Numbered from the stretch's first letter, positions 44,201 through 52,275 are shown. The stretch: DNA of 64,000 nt from Roseiflexus sp034432635 (GCA_034432635.1 DAOUBK010000012.1:45218-109217); one strand, 5' to 3'. Program-made: numbers and translations. The notes: generated by a model not told the origin, from the sequence alone.

Positions 44201-46480
44201 ACCCGTAATGGACGCGCGCAAAAGAGGCGATGGCGAATGCACATAGAACTGGAGCGTTGCACGCTCGTCGTGCGGAACGGAGAGACGATAGACACCGGAT
44301 GGCGCATCGGCGGGAAGATCCAGCGTTGTCTCGATTGTTCCTGCTGCATCGAGAACAATCCGCTTGCGCAGGCGGAAACCCGCCGGACCCCGGATGTCGC
44401 AGTCCAGCGCCTGTTCGGGAGCAGGAATCTCGAATGCCTGTGTTCCCTCCTGGCGAACGAAGCCACGGATCGTCAGCGACTCGCCCGGAAGGTAGACTGA
44501 TCGATCGATCGCCAGGATGACCCGCAGGGGTGGCGCAGGCGCCGGCTGCGCTGGAGCTTCTAATGTGGCGAAGGCGGGCAGAAGAGTGGGAACGACGACA
44601 AGATCACGCGGATTGATGCCGGACAGATCGGTTTCCCACATCCCGCGTTCATCGCTGCGCCCGACAGCAACCAGCGTCCCCTGCCGGTAGAGCGCCAGCG
44701 GCGTATTAGAAATAACCGATGTACTTGCGATGTCCGTCACCCACACAATGGCGCGCTGCCCGACAACCTGAAAAGAGAGCGCGACGGGCGAGACCACCAG
44801 GAGAGTGCCGACGCTGGCGCGCTCAGGCGAACGTATGCGCAGGAAGTAGATGCCCGGCGGCAGCGGTGCGCCATCATCGAGCGTGATCGTCACCCGCTCC
44901 TCGACAACAGTGTTGAGAGGATCGGTGAGCGGCTGCGTCCAGAAACGCAACGGCAACAAGCCATAGCGCGCCGGCTCGAATACTGTCCACTCGGCATCAC
45001 TGAAACTCAACACGCGCAGCAATGTCGCCTCATCGAGCGGATAGAGCGTCAGCCGCAATTCCGAGAGATTCGTCCGCCGCGTCAGCAGGTTCATAGCCTG
45101 ATCGGGGAGTATCCGGATGACGCGACCATTCGCTTCTGGCAATGTGAGCGACGGCGCAGCAGGCGCGGTAAAAAAGCGAACCTGATAGTCGCGTCCCAGC
45201 GCAGTACCGGCACGATCGGTAAGCCCAGCCGGTATCGTGATCGTATACAGCGTGGCTGCCTGAAGTTGTGCATCGATGCGTGCTTCACCGTCGTTTGTGA
45301 CGACTCGCAAATTTGCAACCGACGGTTCGATGCGCAGATTGTCGCGCAGGGCGGCGGCATCGATTGGGGTGCTGAAGATCAACCGCACACTGCCCCCTGG
45401 TGGCAGCAGTTGCCCCTCGCCGGGGAAACGTCCAATCAGCGCCGGCTTTGGCGCCGTTGTAAAACCCCACCGATACGGTGTCGCCAGCAGTGGTCTTCCA
45501 TCCGCCGTCTTGTCTGGCAGAGCAACCGTATACCCAACGCCAGCCTGCCATTCAGCGGTTGGCGTATACGTGACAACCTGCGTTCCGTCGGGCAATACGG
45601 TGTCATCGAGAGTACCGGGCATCGGCGGCGACACTGACAGCGCGCTTTCGAGCGCCTGCCGATCGACCGGTTGCGAGAAAACGATACGCAGCGGCTCACG
45701 GAGTGCAACCCGACGCGCATTTGGCACCGGCGACACACTGAGCACGGTCGGCGCCAGCGTGGTGAACGACCAGGAATAGGAGCGACCGAGCGATGTACCG
45801 CTCTGGTCGGTCAGATCGGGCGATAGCGAGCAGGTATAACGAATGCCGGGACGAAGCGGTCGATCCGGGCGAAAGAGCAGCATGGCAGAATCGATCCAGA
45901 CAACACTCCCGGAAGTCGGCGGATCGCAGCGAAACGCAGGTAACAATTCAGGAACGGCGAGCCGGTTGAGAGACACGATCGATCGGCTAAAGCGTACACT
46001 GATGAGCGTATCGACAGGAACCCCAACGCTGCCATCACGGGGCCACAGGGAGGTTACCGCCGGCGGCGGCGCTGTTTCGAATGTGAAAACGAACGGTTCA
46101 TCCAGCGGACGGAAGAAGCGACTCAGCGCCGTATCACTGATGCTGACCCGATAACGCACGCCTGCCTGGAGCGCCTTCGTTGGTGTTACGGTCAGCGTTG
46201 TGCGCGAATCGTCCCAACTGGCGACGACCTCGCTTGCGGGTGCGATGCGCAATGCGCGTTCGACACCGGGCGGGTTCATCGGTGTGTTGAACTGAATGAT
46301 CAATGCTGTGCGAGGCGAAACATCACGCGCCCCGTCAGGCGGCGAGACCGCCGCAACCACAGGCGTTTCGGAGAACGAAGGGAGAAGAAGAAAGCGCGCT
46401 CCAAGCAACGCCAGAGACGCCAGAACAAGAACCAGCAGGGCAGCAGTCCAGATCAAAGCGACCTGTCGCAGAAAACGCAC
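41240..46480 (-). CDS. Alpha-2-macroglobulin-like protein lacking the thioester motif
   Basis: 1746-residue exported, membrane-anchored protein (hydrophobic helix about 8-32). Four Big_5-type Ig-like domains (about 40-450) each begin with a P-x-x-x-A/G-x-x-V pattern such as SPPDGARDVSPRTALIIQF. MG-type domains follow, with DRSVYLPGESLTIRGFVRQE (about 660) and DAQTYVPGATAALTI (about 1085). The helical domain after about 1300 keeps LQAADGGWAWMRRG but has no CxEQ thioester motif anywhere, so it cannot trap proteases covalently, like YfaS-type relatives. Its usual partner PbpC is not adjacent. The function here is unknown; envelope defence or protein binding is inference. Confidence 0.88.
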   Translation of the reverse strand: MRFLRQVALIWTAALLVLVLASLALLGARFLLLPSFSETPVVAAVSPPDGARDVSPRTALIIQFNTPMNPPGVERALRIAPASEVVASWDDSRTTLTVTPTKALQAGVRYRVSISDTALSRFFRPLDEPFVFTFETAPPPAVTSLWPRDGSVGVPVDTLISVRFSRSIVSLNRLAVPELLPAFRCDPPTSGSVVWIDSAMLLFRPDRPLRPGIRYTCSLSPDLTDQSGTSLGRSYSWSFTTLAPTVLSVSPVPNARRVALREPLRIVFSQPVDRQALESALSVSPPMPGTLDDTVLPDGTQVVTYTPTAEWQAGVGYTVALPDKTADGRPLLATPYRWGFTTAPKPALIGRFPGEGQLLPPGGSVRLIFSTPIDAAALRDNLRIEPSVANLRVVTNDGEARIDAQLQAATLYTITIPAGLTDRAGTALGRDYQVRFFTAPAAPSLTLPEANGRVIRILPDQAMNLLTRRTNLSELRLTLYPLDEATLLRVLSFSDAEWTVFEPARYGLLPLRFWTQPLTDPLNTVVEERVTITLDDGAPLPPGIYFLRIRSPERASVGTLLVVSPVALSFQVVGQRAIVWVTDIASTSVISNTPLALYRQGTLVAVGRSDERGMWETDLSGINPRDLVVVPTLLPAFATLEAPAQPAPAPPLRVILAIDRSVYLPGESLTIRGFVRQEGTQAFEIPAPEQALDCDIRGPAGFRLRKRIVLDAAGTIETTLDLPADAPSGVYRLSVPHDERATLQFYVHSPSPLLRASITGITQDQFVVSVHTPEGLPVAGATITWTIDPQPIPLPVREDFVFGRPETPLTSLSGVGVTDEQGRLTFSLPSDWHHFHFQAQIVEAGGLTATLDRTIRTTLVPVVGLRAATLLVEAGGQTGVEVVTLAGDQSLAAQRVQVEVVRLAGDVTGDTGVSPSDQQILSRVITTDNNGRATFSVSLPVPGVYRVRASLAGSSGSLSSAEILLRVYQPGLAAWNEPQSSAALIADRARYRPGDTALLLPLAPIPEGLALLTVQRVSSDVATELRTVRTGEPLTLTLTSADAPVVRVTLTSVGQSPAQHRLQVDVPVTAIDPSLFATVTTDAQTYVPGATAALTITVVEAGGAPVSADVLVRIAADDDRQEPVIWRTGRTDSNGVFRFDVSLSQTAGTREVQVWAAGERGFGATGTTVQVRQPIVAQIVAPQVARVGDRFVVGVRLTTQDDAPRQARITMRMPDDTTVVQATAVPTEGVALATFTVQAPSAAVLEMEAIVETGDTFSETVRTEVPVLPPATTVISTGGARATDRFEVAIPAPQAAWGWLDIAVAPSLDALARERARMLAASTDRQALDDVAIILMASSLADARQETQMAVDHLTQLQAADGGWAWMRRGSSSPVVIAAVLEALASTKESGFTVSDETLERAIDLASRLANDPGLSVEIRICLSYALTRHDAPVPREWDENALNVSGLACRLLMLPPDQARIDPALPRLIGLAQRTQAEAWWTAPDGSAFPHNDAATTAIAALAVHHASPRHPLTADAARWLISRMSPTGWGDGYTTSRVMQALRAIAPAGASATVAITLNGSRVSSSAAPDRVLRLAPIPLSDVRPLNTLVVTSDGNPALVAWQVIAASPTALPVEGVGLLREFLDPQTGAPLDPARLRAGQLIRVRLTWVTHTERHFVTLRDAFPAGFVPVNAGASPVFHQIDLFADRIELAVEASVPGIYQYTYLVRAVTPGEYAVPPPELILPGARALTGTAPTTVVRIVAQ

Positions 46481-46545
46481 ACGTACTCCTCAGCAACGAG
46501 CTGCGACACGAACCAGCGCATGCCAGCGGGTACCATTTCCGCCGC

Positions 46546-46554
46546 AGTATAGCA
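46546..46554 (-). promoter_or_regulatory. Extended -10 promoter for the macroglobulin gene
   Basis: Minus-strand TGC-TATACT, 65 bases before ATG 46480. A TTGGAT hexamer lies 20 bases further upstream. Confidence 0.42.
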
Positions 46555-46710
46555 CATCCTGCTTCGGTTATATCCAATCTGGTAGAACACTATGCACAGT
46601 TTACTGGCATTCGTTCCTTACCTGCGCCGCTGTTTGGAACGAGGGCATTCTGCTCTCACGGGACGGCAAGGACACAATATTCGCGCTCCCATGACGAGTG
46701 ACGCCGTTGC

Positions 46711-46731
46711 ACGCAGGCGCGACGCCTGCGT
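46711..46731. repeat. Short perfect hairpin ACGCAGGCG-CGA-CGCCTGCGT
   Basis: Nine-base arms with a 3-base loop in non-coding DNA, downstream of the PTP gene. It could be a weak terminator for that minus-strand gene or a dispersed palindrome; only one copy is here. Confidence 0.45.
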
Positions 46732-46951
46732 ACCTGGACTGTGCAGGAGCACACACCGTTCCGGCGTACCGGCAGCTTTGGAGAATGACCATTCGTTACC
46801 CCGCTGGCAAGCATGCATTCTATCGATCGAGAATCTGGTAGTATGCACCGCATCTTAGCAGAGGATGTGGCGTCATCCATCCACTGAAACGAAGGAAATG
46901 GGTCTGTCGTACGATTTCGACAGGTTTCATCAGGAGGGCAATCGTAGCAGA

Positions 46952-47458
46952 TCATCCGCGCACAATCTGCTCCCACTCGCTCAAACGTTGCATCTGGCGA
47001 TCGTTGAGACCAATGATCGGGCGCGCGCGACGCACCTGTTCCAGCGCCGCAGTGCTCGTCGCGCCCTGCGCTACCAGATATGCAGCCGCAGTCAGTGGCG
47101 CACGCCCCACACCAGCATGACAGTGGATCAGCGTCGCCAGCCCGTCCGCATGTGCATCGCGCACAAACGCTACCGCACGATGCAACTGCTCAATCGTCGG
47201 CGGATGAAAGTCGATCACTTCCAGGCGCAACACACGCTCTGGCGGTGGTCCGTCGAACACATCCTCACGCTCAGCCTGAAGGCTCAACACTGCACGGATG
47301 CCTATCGCGTGCAACTGCGGCCACTGACTGGCATGAAACTCGCCACCAACATAGAGAAGATCACGGACACGACTGACATTCAGCCCGAAGAAGCGGTTCC
47401 ATTGCGCTGTGGTGTACCGCCACATCCCGGCGACAACATCTTCGAGGGAGACAATCAT
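46952..47458 (-). CDS. PTP-fold (dual-specificity-like) phosphatase
   Basis: 168-residue protein with the cysteine-phosphatase signature HCHAGVGRA: nucleophile Cys113, P-loop Arg119, general acid probably Asp83 in VIDFHPPT. The residue after the P-loop arginine is Ala where Ser/Thr is usual, which normally slows release of the phosphocysteine intermediate but does not abolish activity. The N-terminal YVGGEFHASQWPQLHAIGI resembles eukaryotic-type PTPMT1/atypical DSP folds. Convergent or divergent neighbours give no functional clue. Substrate, protein or lipid, is undetermined. Confidence 0.83.
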   Translation of the reverse strand: MIVSLEDVVAGMWRYTTAQWNRFFGLNVSRVRDLLYVGGEFHASQWPQLHAIGIRAVLSLQAEREDVFDGPPPERVLRLEVIDFHPPTIEQLHRAVAFVRDAHADGLATLIHCHAGVGRAPLTAAAYLVAQGATSTAALEQVRRARPIIGLNDRQMQRLSEWEQIVRG

Positions 47459-47606
47459 GGCGGATAGTTGATCTTATTCGTCGGTCATGGTGTATGATAC
47501 GCTTTCCGAAGCACCTGCCCGCAAACCCGGGCAGCACAGATACGTGTGGACATACGGACAGGCGCGCATGTCGCGCGCATTATACACGAGAACGAAAGGA
47601 ACCGCG

Positions 47607-47885
47607 ATGCTTACCGCTTTTGTGCTCATCCGGACGGAACCGGCAAAGATCGCCCAGACCGCTCAGGCGATCGCCAACCTGCCAAATGTTGCCGAAGTGT
47701 ACAGCGTCACCGGCGATTTCGACATTATTGCTGTGCTCCGGTTGGCGGAATATGAACAACTTGCCGAGGTTGTGCCGGAGAGTCTAGCACGGATCGATGG
47801 TATCATGCGCACCAGCACCATCCTGGCGTTCCGACGCTACTCGGCGCAGGACCTGAAGGCAGCGTGGGATATGGGAGTGGCATAG
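47607..47885 (+). CDS. Stand-alone Lrp/AsnC ligand-binding (RAM) domain protein
   Basis: 92 residues from ATG 47607 with GAAAGGA upstream; the in-frame extension to 47487 has no family counterpart. The sequence (MLTAFVLIRTEPAKIAQTAQ, VAEVYSVTGDFDIIAVLRL, IDGIMRTSTILAFRRYS) is the alpha/beta RAM fold of Lrp-type regulators without the N-terminal helix-turn-helix. Such proteins bind amino acids and oligomerise, perhaps modulating full-length regulators. The next gene starts 26 bases after its stop. Confidence 0.87.
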   Translation: MLTAFVLIRTEPAKIAQTAQAIANLPNVAEVYSVTGDFDIIAVLRLAEYEQLAEVVPESLARIDGIMRTSTILAFRRYSAQDLKAAWDMGVA

Positions 47886-47911
47886 CGCCAATGAGTCCGG
47901 CGAGGTGTGTG

Positions 47912-48271
47912 ATGCTGCAACGACGTTGGATAGTCATTGGCACTGGAGTTGCGGCGGCGGCAGCGTTGATCATCGGCGCGCGCCCCGCGCGGCTGCATCT
48001 GGCGCGGGTCACGCATGTTAGCAACAGCACGCCGCCTGTGGCGAGCGTTGCGCTCCGTTATGCGCGGGGCGCGCGCCCGCGCGTCACCGTGCTGGATGTC
48101 GTCGGCGCTCAGGGCGCAAGCGGCAGCGCCAGCATCCCGGGTGATCAGGAGTTCGTGGAAATACCACTGGCTGGCAATCCTGACAGACCCTACCGGATCG
48201 ATGCAACACTGGCATACCGGGTCGGTGGATTCCTGCTGGTACGCAGCGCAACGTTCGCAGAGGCTGGATAG
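47912..48271 (+). CDS. Small exported or membrane-anchored protein, unknown function
   Basis: 119 residues from ATG 47912, chosen because GAGGTG precedes it; ATG 47891 would add seven residues. A hydrophobic N-terminus (WIVIGTGVAAAAALIIGA) is probably a signal anchor. The remainder has beta-rich patterns (VASVALRYARGARPRVTVLD, FVEIPLAGNPDRPYRIDATL) reminiscent of a small Ig-like domain, but no family is recognised. It follows the RAM-domain gene closely and ends 8 bases before the convergent membrane protein gene. Confidence 0.55.
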   Translation: MLQRRWIVIGTGVAAAAALIIGARPARLHLARVTHVSNSTPPVASVALRYARGARPRVTVLDVVGAQGASGSASIPGDQEFVEIPLAGNPDRPYRIDATLAYRVGGFLLVRSATFAEAG

Positions 48272-48278
48272 CGGTGTG

Positions 48279-48791
48279 TCACTTGTTGCGCCGTTTGTGC
48301 TCACGACGGGCGGCGCGTCGGCTGCTCGAATGGCGCGGCGTTGCACCGTTGGAGACGACTTTTTCGCCTTGAGCAACCCCTTCGCGCGGCGTTGCACGGT
48401 GCGCCTGCTGAACCCGCATCGCTGAACGCGCGCCTTTGCCACGCTGCGACGCTTCCCACGCCGCCAGACGACCGGGATAGACTGCAGTAGCGTAGTAGAC
48501 GGCATAGATGATCAGTACAACGGACAGAACCGTGACGATCGTCATCCAATAGGGTGCAGTAAACGGCTCAATCGCGCTGCGGCGCAATGCGCCAACCGTC
48601 GCCCCCACCAGACCCAGGACTGCCATGGCATACCCCAGACGCCGTAGCGCCGGACCGCGCACCGGGTTCGCGTCATTGTGCATGAAAGCGAGATACGCGC
48701 CGACAATAGCCACTGCGAACTGAGCAATAAAAAAAAACCATTCCGGGGCGCCAAAGTCGGGATTCGGGGTCGTAAAATAACTTAGGTCCAT
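48279..48791 (-). CDS. Multi-pass membrane protein, unknown function
   Basis: 170 residues. Three helices are visible: about 18-36 (FFFIAQFAVAIVGAYLAFM), 53-70 and 84-105 (TIVTVLSVVLIIYAVYYATA), followed by a basic, glutamine-rich cytoplasmic tail of about 65 residues ending RREHKRRNK. Four to five residues after the start, TTPNPDFGAPEW is a possible external segment. No family recognised. A divergent promoter region at 48826-48848 serves it and the adenosine-specific kinase gene. Confidence 0.6.
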   Translation of the reverse strand: MDLSYFTTPNPDFGAPEWFFFIAQFAVAIVGAYLAFMHNDANPVRGPALRRLGYAMAVLGLVGATVGALRRSAIEPFTAPYWMTIVTVLSVVLIIYAVYYATAVYPGRLAAWEASQRGKGARSAMRVQQAHRATPREGVAQGEKVVSNGATPRHSSSRRAARREHKRRNK

Positions 48792-48825
48792 GGGGGCCTC
48801 TCCTGCGTATGGGGAACCATTGATC

Positions 48826-48831
48826 TATAAT
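48826..48831 (+). promoter_or_regulatory. -10 box for the adenosine-specific kinase gene
   Basis: A perfect TATAAT 64 bases before ATG 48896. The -35 region is weak. It overlaps the divergent promoter of the membrane protein gene, so the two could interfere. Confidence 0.33.
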
Positions 48832-48839
48832 TCACGTGG

Positions 48840-48848
48840 ATTATACCA
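48840..48848 (-). promoter_or_regulatory. Extended -10 for the divergent membrane protein gene
   Basis: Minus-strand TGG-TATAAT, 48 bases before ATG 48791, only 8 bases from the opposing -10. Confidence 0.38.
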
Positions 48849-48895
48849 ACCGGATAAAAGCGCGTCAAATGCGCCGAAAGCAGAAGGAGACGCAT

Positions 48896-49384
48896 ATGCA
48901 ACTGACTATCGTGCCGGTTGAAAACCCGAATGGATTGAACATCATTCTGGGGCAGACCCATTTCATCAAGACGGTCGAAGACATCCACGAGGCGCTGGTC
49001 AATACGGTTCCCGGCATCGCCTTCGGTCTGGCATTCTGTGAGGCGTCTGGCAACCGTCTGGTGCGCTGGAGCGGCACCGACGAGGCTTTGATCGACCTGG
49101 CACGGCGCAATGCACTGGCGATTGGCGCCGGGCATTCGTTCATTGTGGTTCTGGGCGCGGGGTATTATCCGATCAATGTGCTCAATGCGATCAAGGCGGT
49201 TCCCGAAGTCTGCCACATTTTCTGCGCCACTGCCAACCCGATCGAGGTGATCGTCGCCAGTACCGATCAGGGTCACGGCATCCTTGGTGTCATCGACGGC
49301 GCTTCGCCGCTGGGAGTAGAAGGTGATGAGGACATCGCCTGGCGCAAAGGGTTCCTGCGGCAGATCGGGTACAAGCTCAGCTGA
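48896..49384 (+). CDS. Adenosine-specific kinase (PF04008 family)
   Basis: 162 residues from ATG 48896 with AGAAGGAG upstream. The sequence matches the archaeal-type Adenosine_kin family: QTHFIKTVEDIHEALV, FGLAFCEASGNRLVRWSGTD, FIVVLGAGYYPINVLNAIK, EVCHIFCATANPIEVIVA, DQGHGILGVIDG. The family is small (about 160 residues) and binds adenosine or AMP; its kinase activity is poorly documented. It sits just before gatB, whose promoter lies at its 3' end. The function should be treated as probable only at family level. Confidence 0.88.
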   Translation: MQLTIVPVENPNGLNIILGQTHFIKTVEDIHEALVNTVPGIAFGLAFCEASGNRLVRWSGTDEALIDLARRNALAIGAGHSFIVVLGAGYYPINVLNAIKAVPEVCHIFCATANPIEVIVASTDQGHGILGVIDGASPLGVEGDEDIAWRKGFLRQIGYKLS

Positions 49385-49393
49385 TGCTATAAT
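49385..49393 (+). promoter_or_regulatory. Extended -10 promoter for gatB
   Basis: TGC-TATAAT overlaps the end of the adenosine-specific kinase gene and lies 34 bases before ATG 49428. It shares the GCTATAAT core with the liv and tRNA-Lys promoters. Confidence 0.47.
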
Positions 49394-49427
49394 TCGTTGC
49401 AGAAGAAGTATCAGTGCGGGGAAACGC

Positions 49428-50891
49428 ATGGACTACCTGATTACCATCGGTCTTGAGATACACGCGCAGATTCTGACCCGCTCGAAAATGTTCTGCGGTT
49501 GCAGCGCCGACTATGCGAACGCGCCACCCAACACACACGTTTGCCCGGTATGCATGGGGTTGCCCGGTGCGTTGCCCACCCCGAACCGTCGTGCCATCGA
49601 ACTTGCAGCACTCACCGGTCTGGCGCTCAACTGCCGTATCGCGCACGCCAACGTCATCAGTCGCAAAAACTATTTCTATGCCGACCTGCCATCCGGCTAC
49701 CAGCGCAGTCAGTATGACGATCCGCTCTGCGTCGATGGGTGGGTGGAAATCGAGGGGGACAACGCTCCAAAACGGATCCGCCTGACCCGTGTGCATATCG
49801 AGGAAGACACCGGCAAACTGATCCATACGAACGATGGCGGTTCACTCGTCGATTTCAACCGTGCCGGCGTGCCGCTGATGGAAATTGTTTCAAAGCCGGA
49901 TATCTCCTCACCAGAGGAAGCGCGGCGCTACTTTCAGAAGTTGCGCCAGATTCTGGTCTGGATCGGGGTCAACAGCGGCGATATGGAATCGGGTGCGTTG
50001 CGCTGCGATGCCAATGTTTCGGTGCGCCCCGCCGGTCAGCAGGAGTACGGCGCGAAAGTCGAGATTAAGAACATCAACTCGTTTCGCTTCGTCGAACGGG
50101 CACTGGCGTATGAGATCGAACGCCAAATCCGGACGCTCAAAGCCGGTGAACCGATCGTCCAGTCAACCCGTGGGTGGGATGAGGTCAGTGGCACAACCGT
50201 TGCTCAGCGTACAAAGGAGTTTGCTGAAGATTATCGCTATTTTCCGGAACCGGATATTCCCCCGCTGTACCTGACCGATACATGGATCGATGAACGCCGC
50301 GCCGAATTGCCGGAGTTGCCCGATGCACGCCGCATACGATTCATCGAGGAGTATGGGCTGACGGCGTATGACGCCGGCGTGCTTACCGATGAACGGATGG
50401 TGTCGGACTACTATGAGCATGCGGTGGTGGCGGCGCGCACCCGCGGCGTGACACCAAAGGAAGTCGCCAACTGGTTGACCGGTGAGTTCTTCCGGCTGTT
50501 GAAGGAAACCGGTGAATCGCCAGCCCATGCCGCGCAGCGGATGCGCCCGGAGTATATCGGCGAAATACAGGAACTGCTGAACAATGGCGTCATCACGCGC
50601 ACCAGCGCCAAGGAAGCGTTCGAGGCGGCGTTCCGCGAGGGACGCTCCCCGGCAACCATCGTCGCCGAACGGGGTCTGGCGGTGATCGGCGCCGGTGATG
50701 CCCTGACCGACCTGGTGCGTCAGGTAATCACCGAGAATCCAAAGGTGGTCGAAGAATATCGCCGAGGCAAGGCAACGGCCATCAAGTACCTGATCGGGCA
50801 GGTGATGAAAGCCACCCGTGGTCAGGCAAACCCTCAGGCGGTACAGCAGGCGCTGGAACAGGAACTCGCGCGCGAACAGACTGCATGCTGA
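49428..50891 (+). CDS. gatB: Aspartyl/glutamyl-tRNA(Asn/Gln) amidotransferase subunit B
   Basis: 487-residue kinase/transamidation subunit of GatCAB, which converts Glu-tRNA(Gln) or Asp-tRNA(Asn) to the amidated forms. Recognisable blocks: GLEIHAQILTRSKMFCGCS, CPVCMGLPGALPTPN, NYFYADLPSGYQ, EEDTGKLIH, DFNRAGVPLMEIVS and EIKNINSFRFVERAL, with the helical and tail (YqeY-like) domains after about 300. Start chosen at ATG 49428, preceded by GGGGAAA. A two-cysteine pair near the start binds zinc in homologues. gatA and gatC are not in the window. Confidence 0.97.
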   Translation: MDYLITIGLEIHAQILTRSKMFCGCSADYANAPPNTHVCPVCMGLPGALPTPNRRAIELAALTGLALNCRIAHANVISRKNYFYADLPSGYQRSQYDDPLCVDGWVEIEGDNAPKRIRLTRVHIEEDTGKLIHTNDGGSLVDFNRAGVPLMEIVSKPDISSPEEARRYFQKLRQILVWIGVNSGDMESGALRCDANVSVRPAGQQEYGAKVEIKNINSFRFVERALAYEIERQIRTLKAGEPIVQSTRGWDEVSGTTVAQRTKEFAEDYRYFPEPDIPPLYLTDTWIDERRAELPELPDARRIRFIEEYGLTAYDAGVLTDERMVSDYYEHAVVAARTRGVTPKEVANWLTGEFFRLLKETGESPAHAAQRMRPEYIGEIQELLNNGVITRTSAKEAFEAAFREGRSPATIVAERGLAVIGAGDALTDLVRQVITENPKVVEEYRRGKATAIKYLIGQVMKATRGQANPQAVQQALEQELAREQTAC

Positions 50892-50993
50892 TCGTACCTC
50901 TTCCGCCTCGGAAGACGGTACGCATGCAGATGTTGCGCAGCGCTTGCCGGGGCGCTGCAATCAATGCATGTTCTGCTGTGTGAGGAGGTTCTG

Positions 50994-52193
50994 ATGAGTG
51001 GCAGCGCCCTGTTCCGTCCAACGTTTACTGACCTGCACGCCGAAGTCGAGCGTCGGGTGGCATACGATGCGTCACCTACCGATATTGCGGCGCTGATCGA
51101 TGAGTTTCTGGCAGCCGGCGGTGATACGCCTGCACCGCTTATCGAGTATGACGGCGCTGTGACCTGGTTGTTCCGCAGTACAACTGCACGGTCGGTGTCG
51201 GTCGTCGGCGATGTGATCGGGTATCGTCCCGAAATGACGCGGATGACAAGGTTGCGGGGGAGCGATCTGTTCTATTTTACAGCGTATCTGCCGCTCGATG
51301 CGCACATCGCCTATGCGTTTGTAGTCGATGCACCCGAAAACATCCCGCATATACGCTGGCATAACAGCTGCTTGCCCGATCCACTGAACGCGCAACAGAT
51401 CATTATGACCGATCCACTGCGTGTTATGTCGGTACTTACCATGCCCGGCGCTCCATCGCTACATGCCGGTTGCGATACACTTGCCGAGGTACCGGTATTT
51501 GCCGGCATGCACGTCGTGCGCAGCGCAGCGGCTGGCGGCTGGCGCCGCCTGTGGGTGTATCTTCCGCCTGGCTATGACCCCGATACGCGCCGCTATCCAA
51601 CACTGTATCTGCTCAATGGTGAGGCGTATCTGCTTTCAGCCGGGTTGCCACTGCTACTCGACCAGTTGATCGAGGATCGCGAGATCACGCCGATCATTGC
51701 AGTGATGATCGAGTCGCCACTGCGTGCACGTCGCCTGACGGCTAGCGGGTGGGCGCAGTTCATCGTCGATGATGTTGTATCCTGGATTGACGCACGCTAT
51801 GCAACATCGCGCGATCCGGTCGATCGCATTATTGGCGGAGCGAACACGCAGGCAACCCACGCGCTGGCCATTGCACTCCAGCGCGCCGATGTCTTTGGTG
51901 GCGTGGTGGCGCAATCACCGCAGACGCTGCCGGTGCTGCGTATCGCACTGTGGTTGAAACGTCACCAGGCGCGTGGGTATGGCATGCCACGCTGCTACGT
52001 CGATGTCGGTCGGTACGACGAACCGGCGGCAATCGAGACGACACAGACGTTGTGCAATATACTGGTGTCTGGCGGTGCAGCCGTTTCGTACCAGGATGTA
52101 GCCGGTGGGCGCAGTTTTGCCGCATGGCGCGTTGCGCTACCCGATGCATTGCGCTTTCATTTTGGCCTATCGGCGCTCGCCCACCTGGAATGA
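50994..52193 (+). CDS. Esterase-like (Fes-type) alpha/beta-hydrolase with replaced catalytic residues
   Basis: 399 residues from ATG 50994 with GAGGAGG upstream. An N-terminal Ig-like domain (about 50-145) precedes an alpha/beta-hydrolase of the enterochelin-esterase/PF00756 type (about 165-399; LWVYLPPGYDPDTRRYPTLYL). The nucleophile elbow should read G-x-S-x-G-G, but here it is GGANTQATHA: Asn284 replaces Ser and Gln286 replaces Gly. The usual histidine segment GGHDWAAW reads GGRSFAAW, with Arg373. The acid Asp342 (GRYDE) is kept. It is therefore probably not an active serine esterase. Overall fold assignment is good; the new role is unknown. Confidence 0.82.
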   Translation: MSGSALFRPTFTDLHAEVERRVAYDASPTDIAALIDEFLAAGGDTPAPLIEYDGAVTWLFRSTTARSVSVVGDVIGYRPEMTRMTRLRGSDLFYFTAYLPLDAHIAYAFVVDAPENIPHIRWHNSCLPDPLNAQQIIMTDPLRVMSVLTMPGAPSLHAGCDTLAEVPVFAGMHVVRSAAAGGWRRLWVYLPPGYDPDTRRYPTLYLLNGEAYLLSAGLPLLLDQLIEDREITPIIAVMIESPLRARRLTASGWAQFIVDDVVSWIDARYATSRDPVDRIIGGANTQATHALAIALQRADVFGGVVAQSPQTLPVLRIALWLKRHQARGYGMPRCYVDVGRYDEPAAIETTQTLCNILVSGGAAVSYQDVAGGRSFAAWRVALPDALRFHFGLSALAHLE

Positions 52194-52275
52194 ATGCCCT
52201 CCTTACTCCGGAACGTCGATCTGCGCAGGGAGGGTGACATCAGGCTGCGGCGCCGTGCGAAGGCGGGGTTTGGGC

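Larger units (their letters stand above)
46481..46951. other. Intergenic region upstream of the macroglobulin gene
   Basis: A 471-base gap holding the macroglobulin promoter element (46546-46554) and a short perfect hairpin (46711-46731). No credible gene: the frames here are short and arginine/cysteine-rich. Confidence 0.5.
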
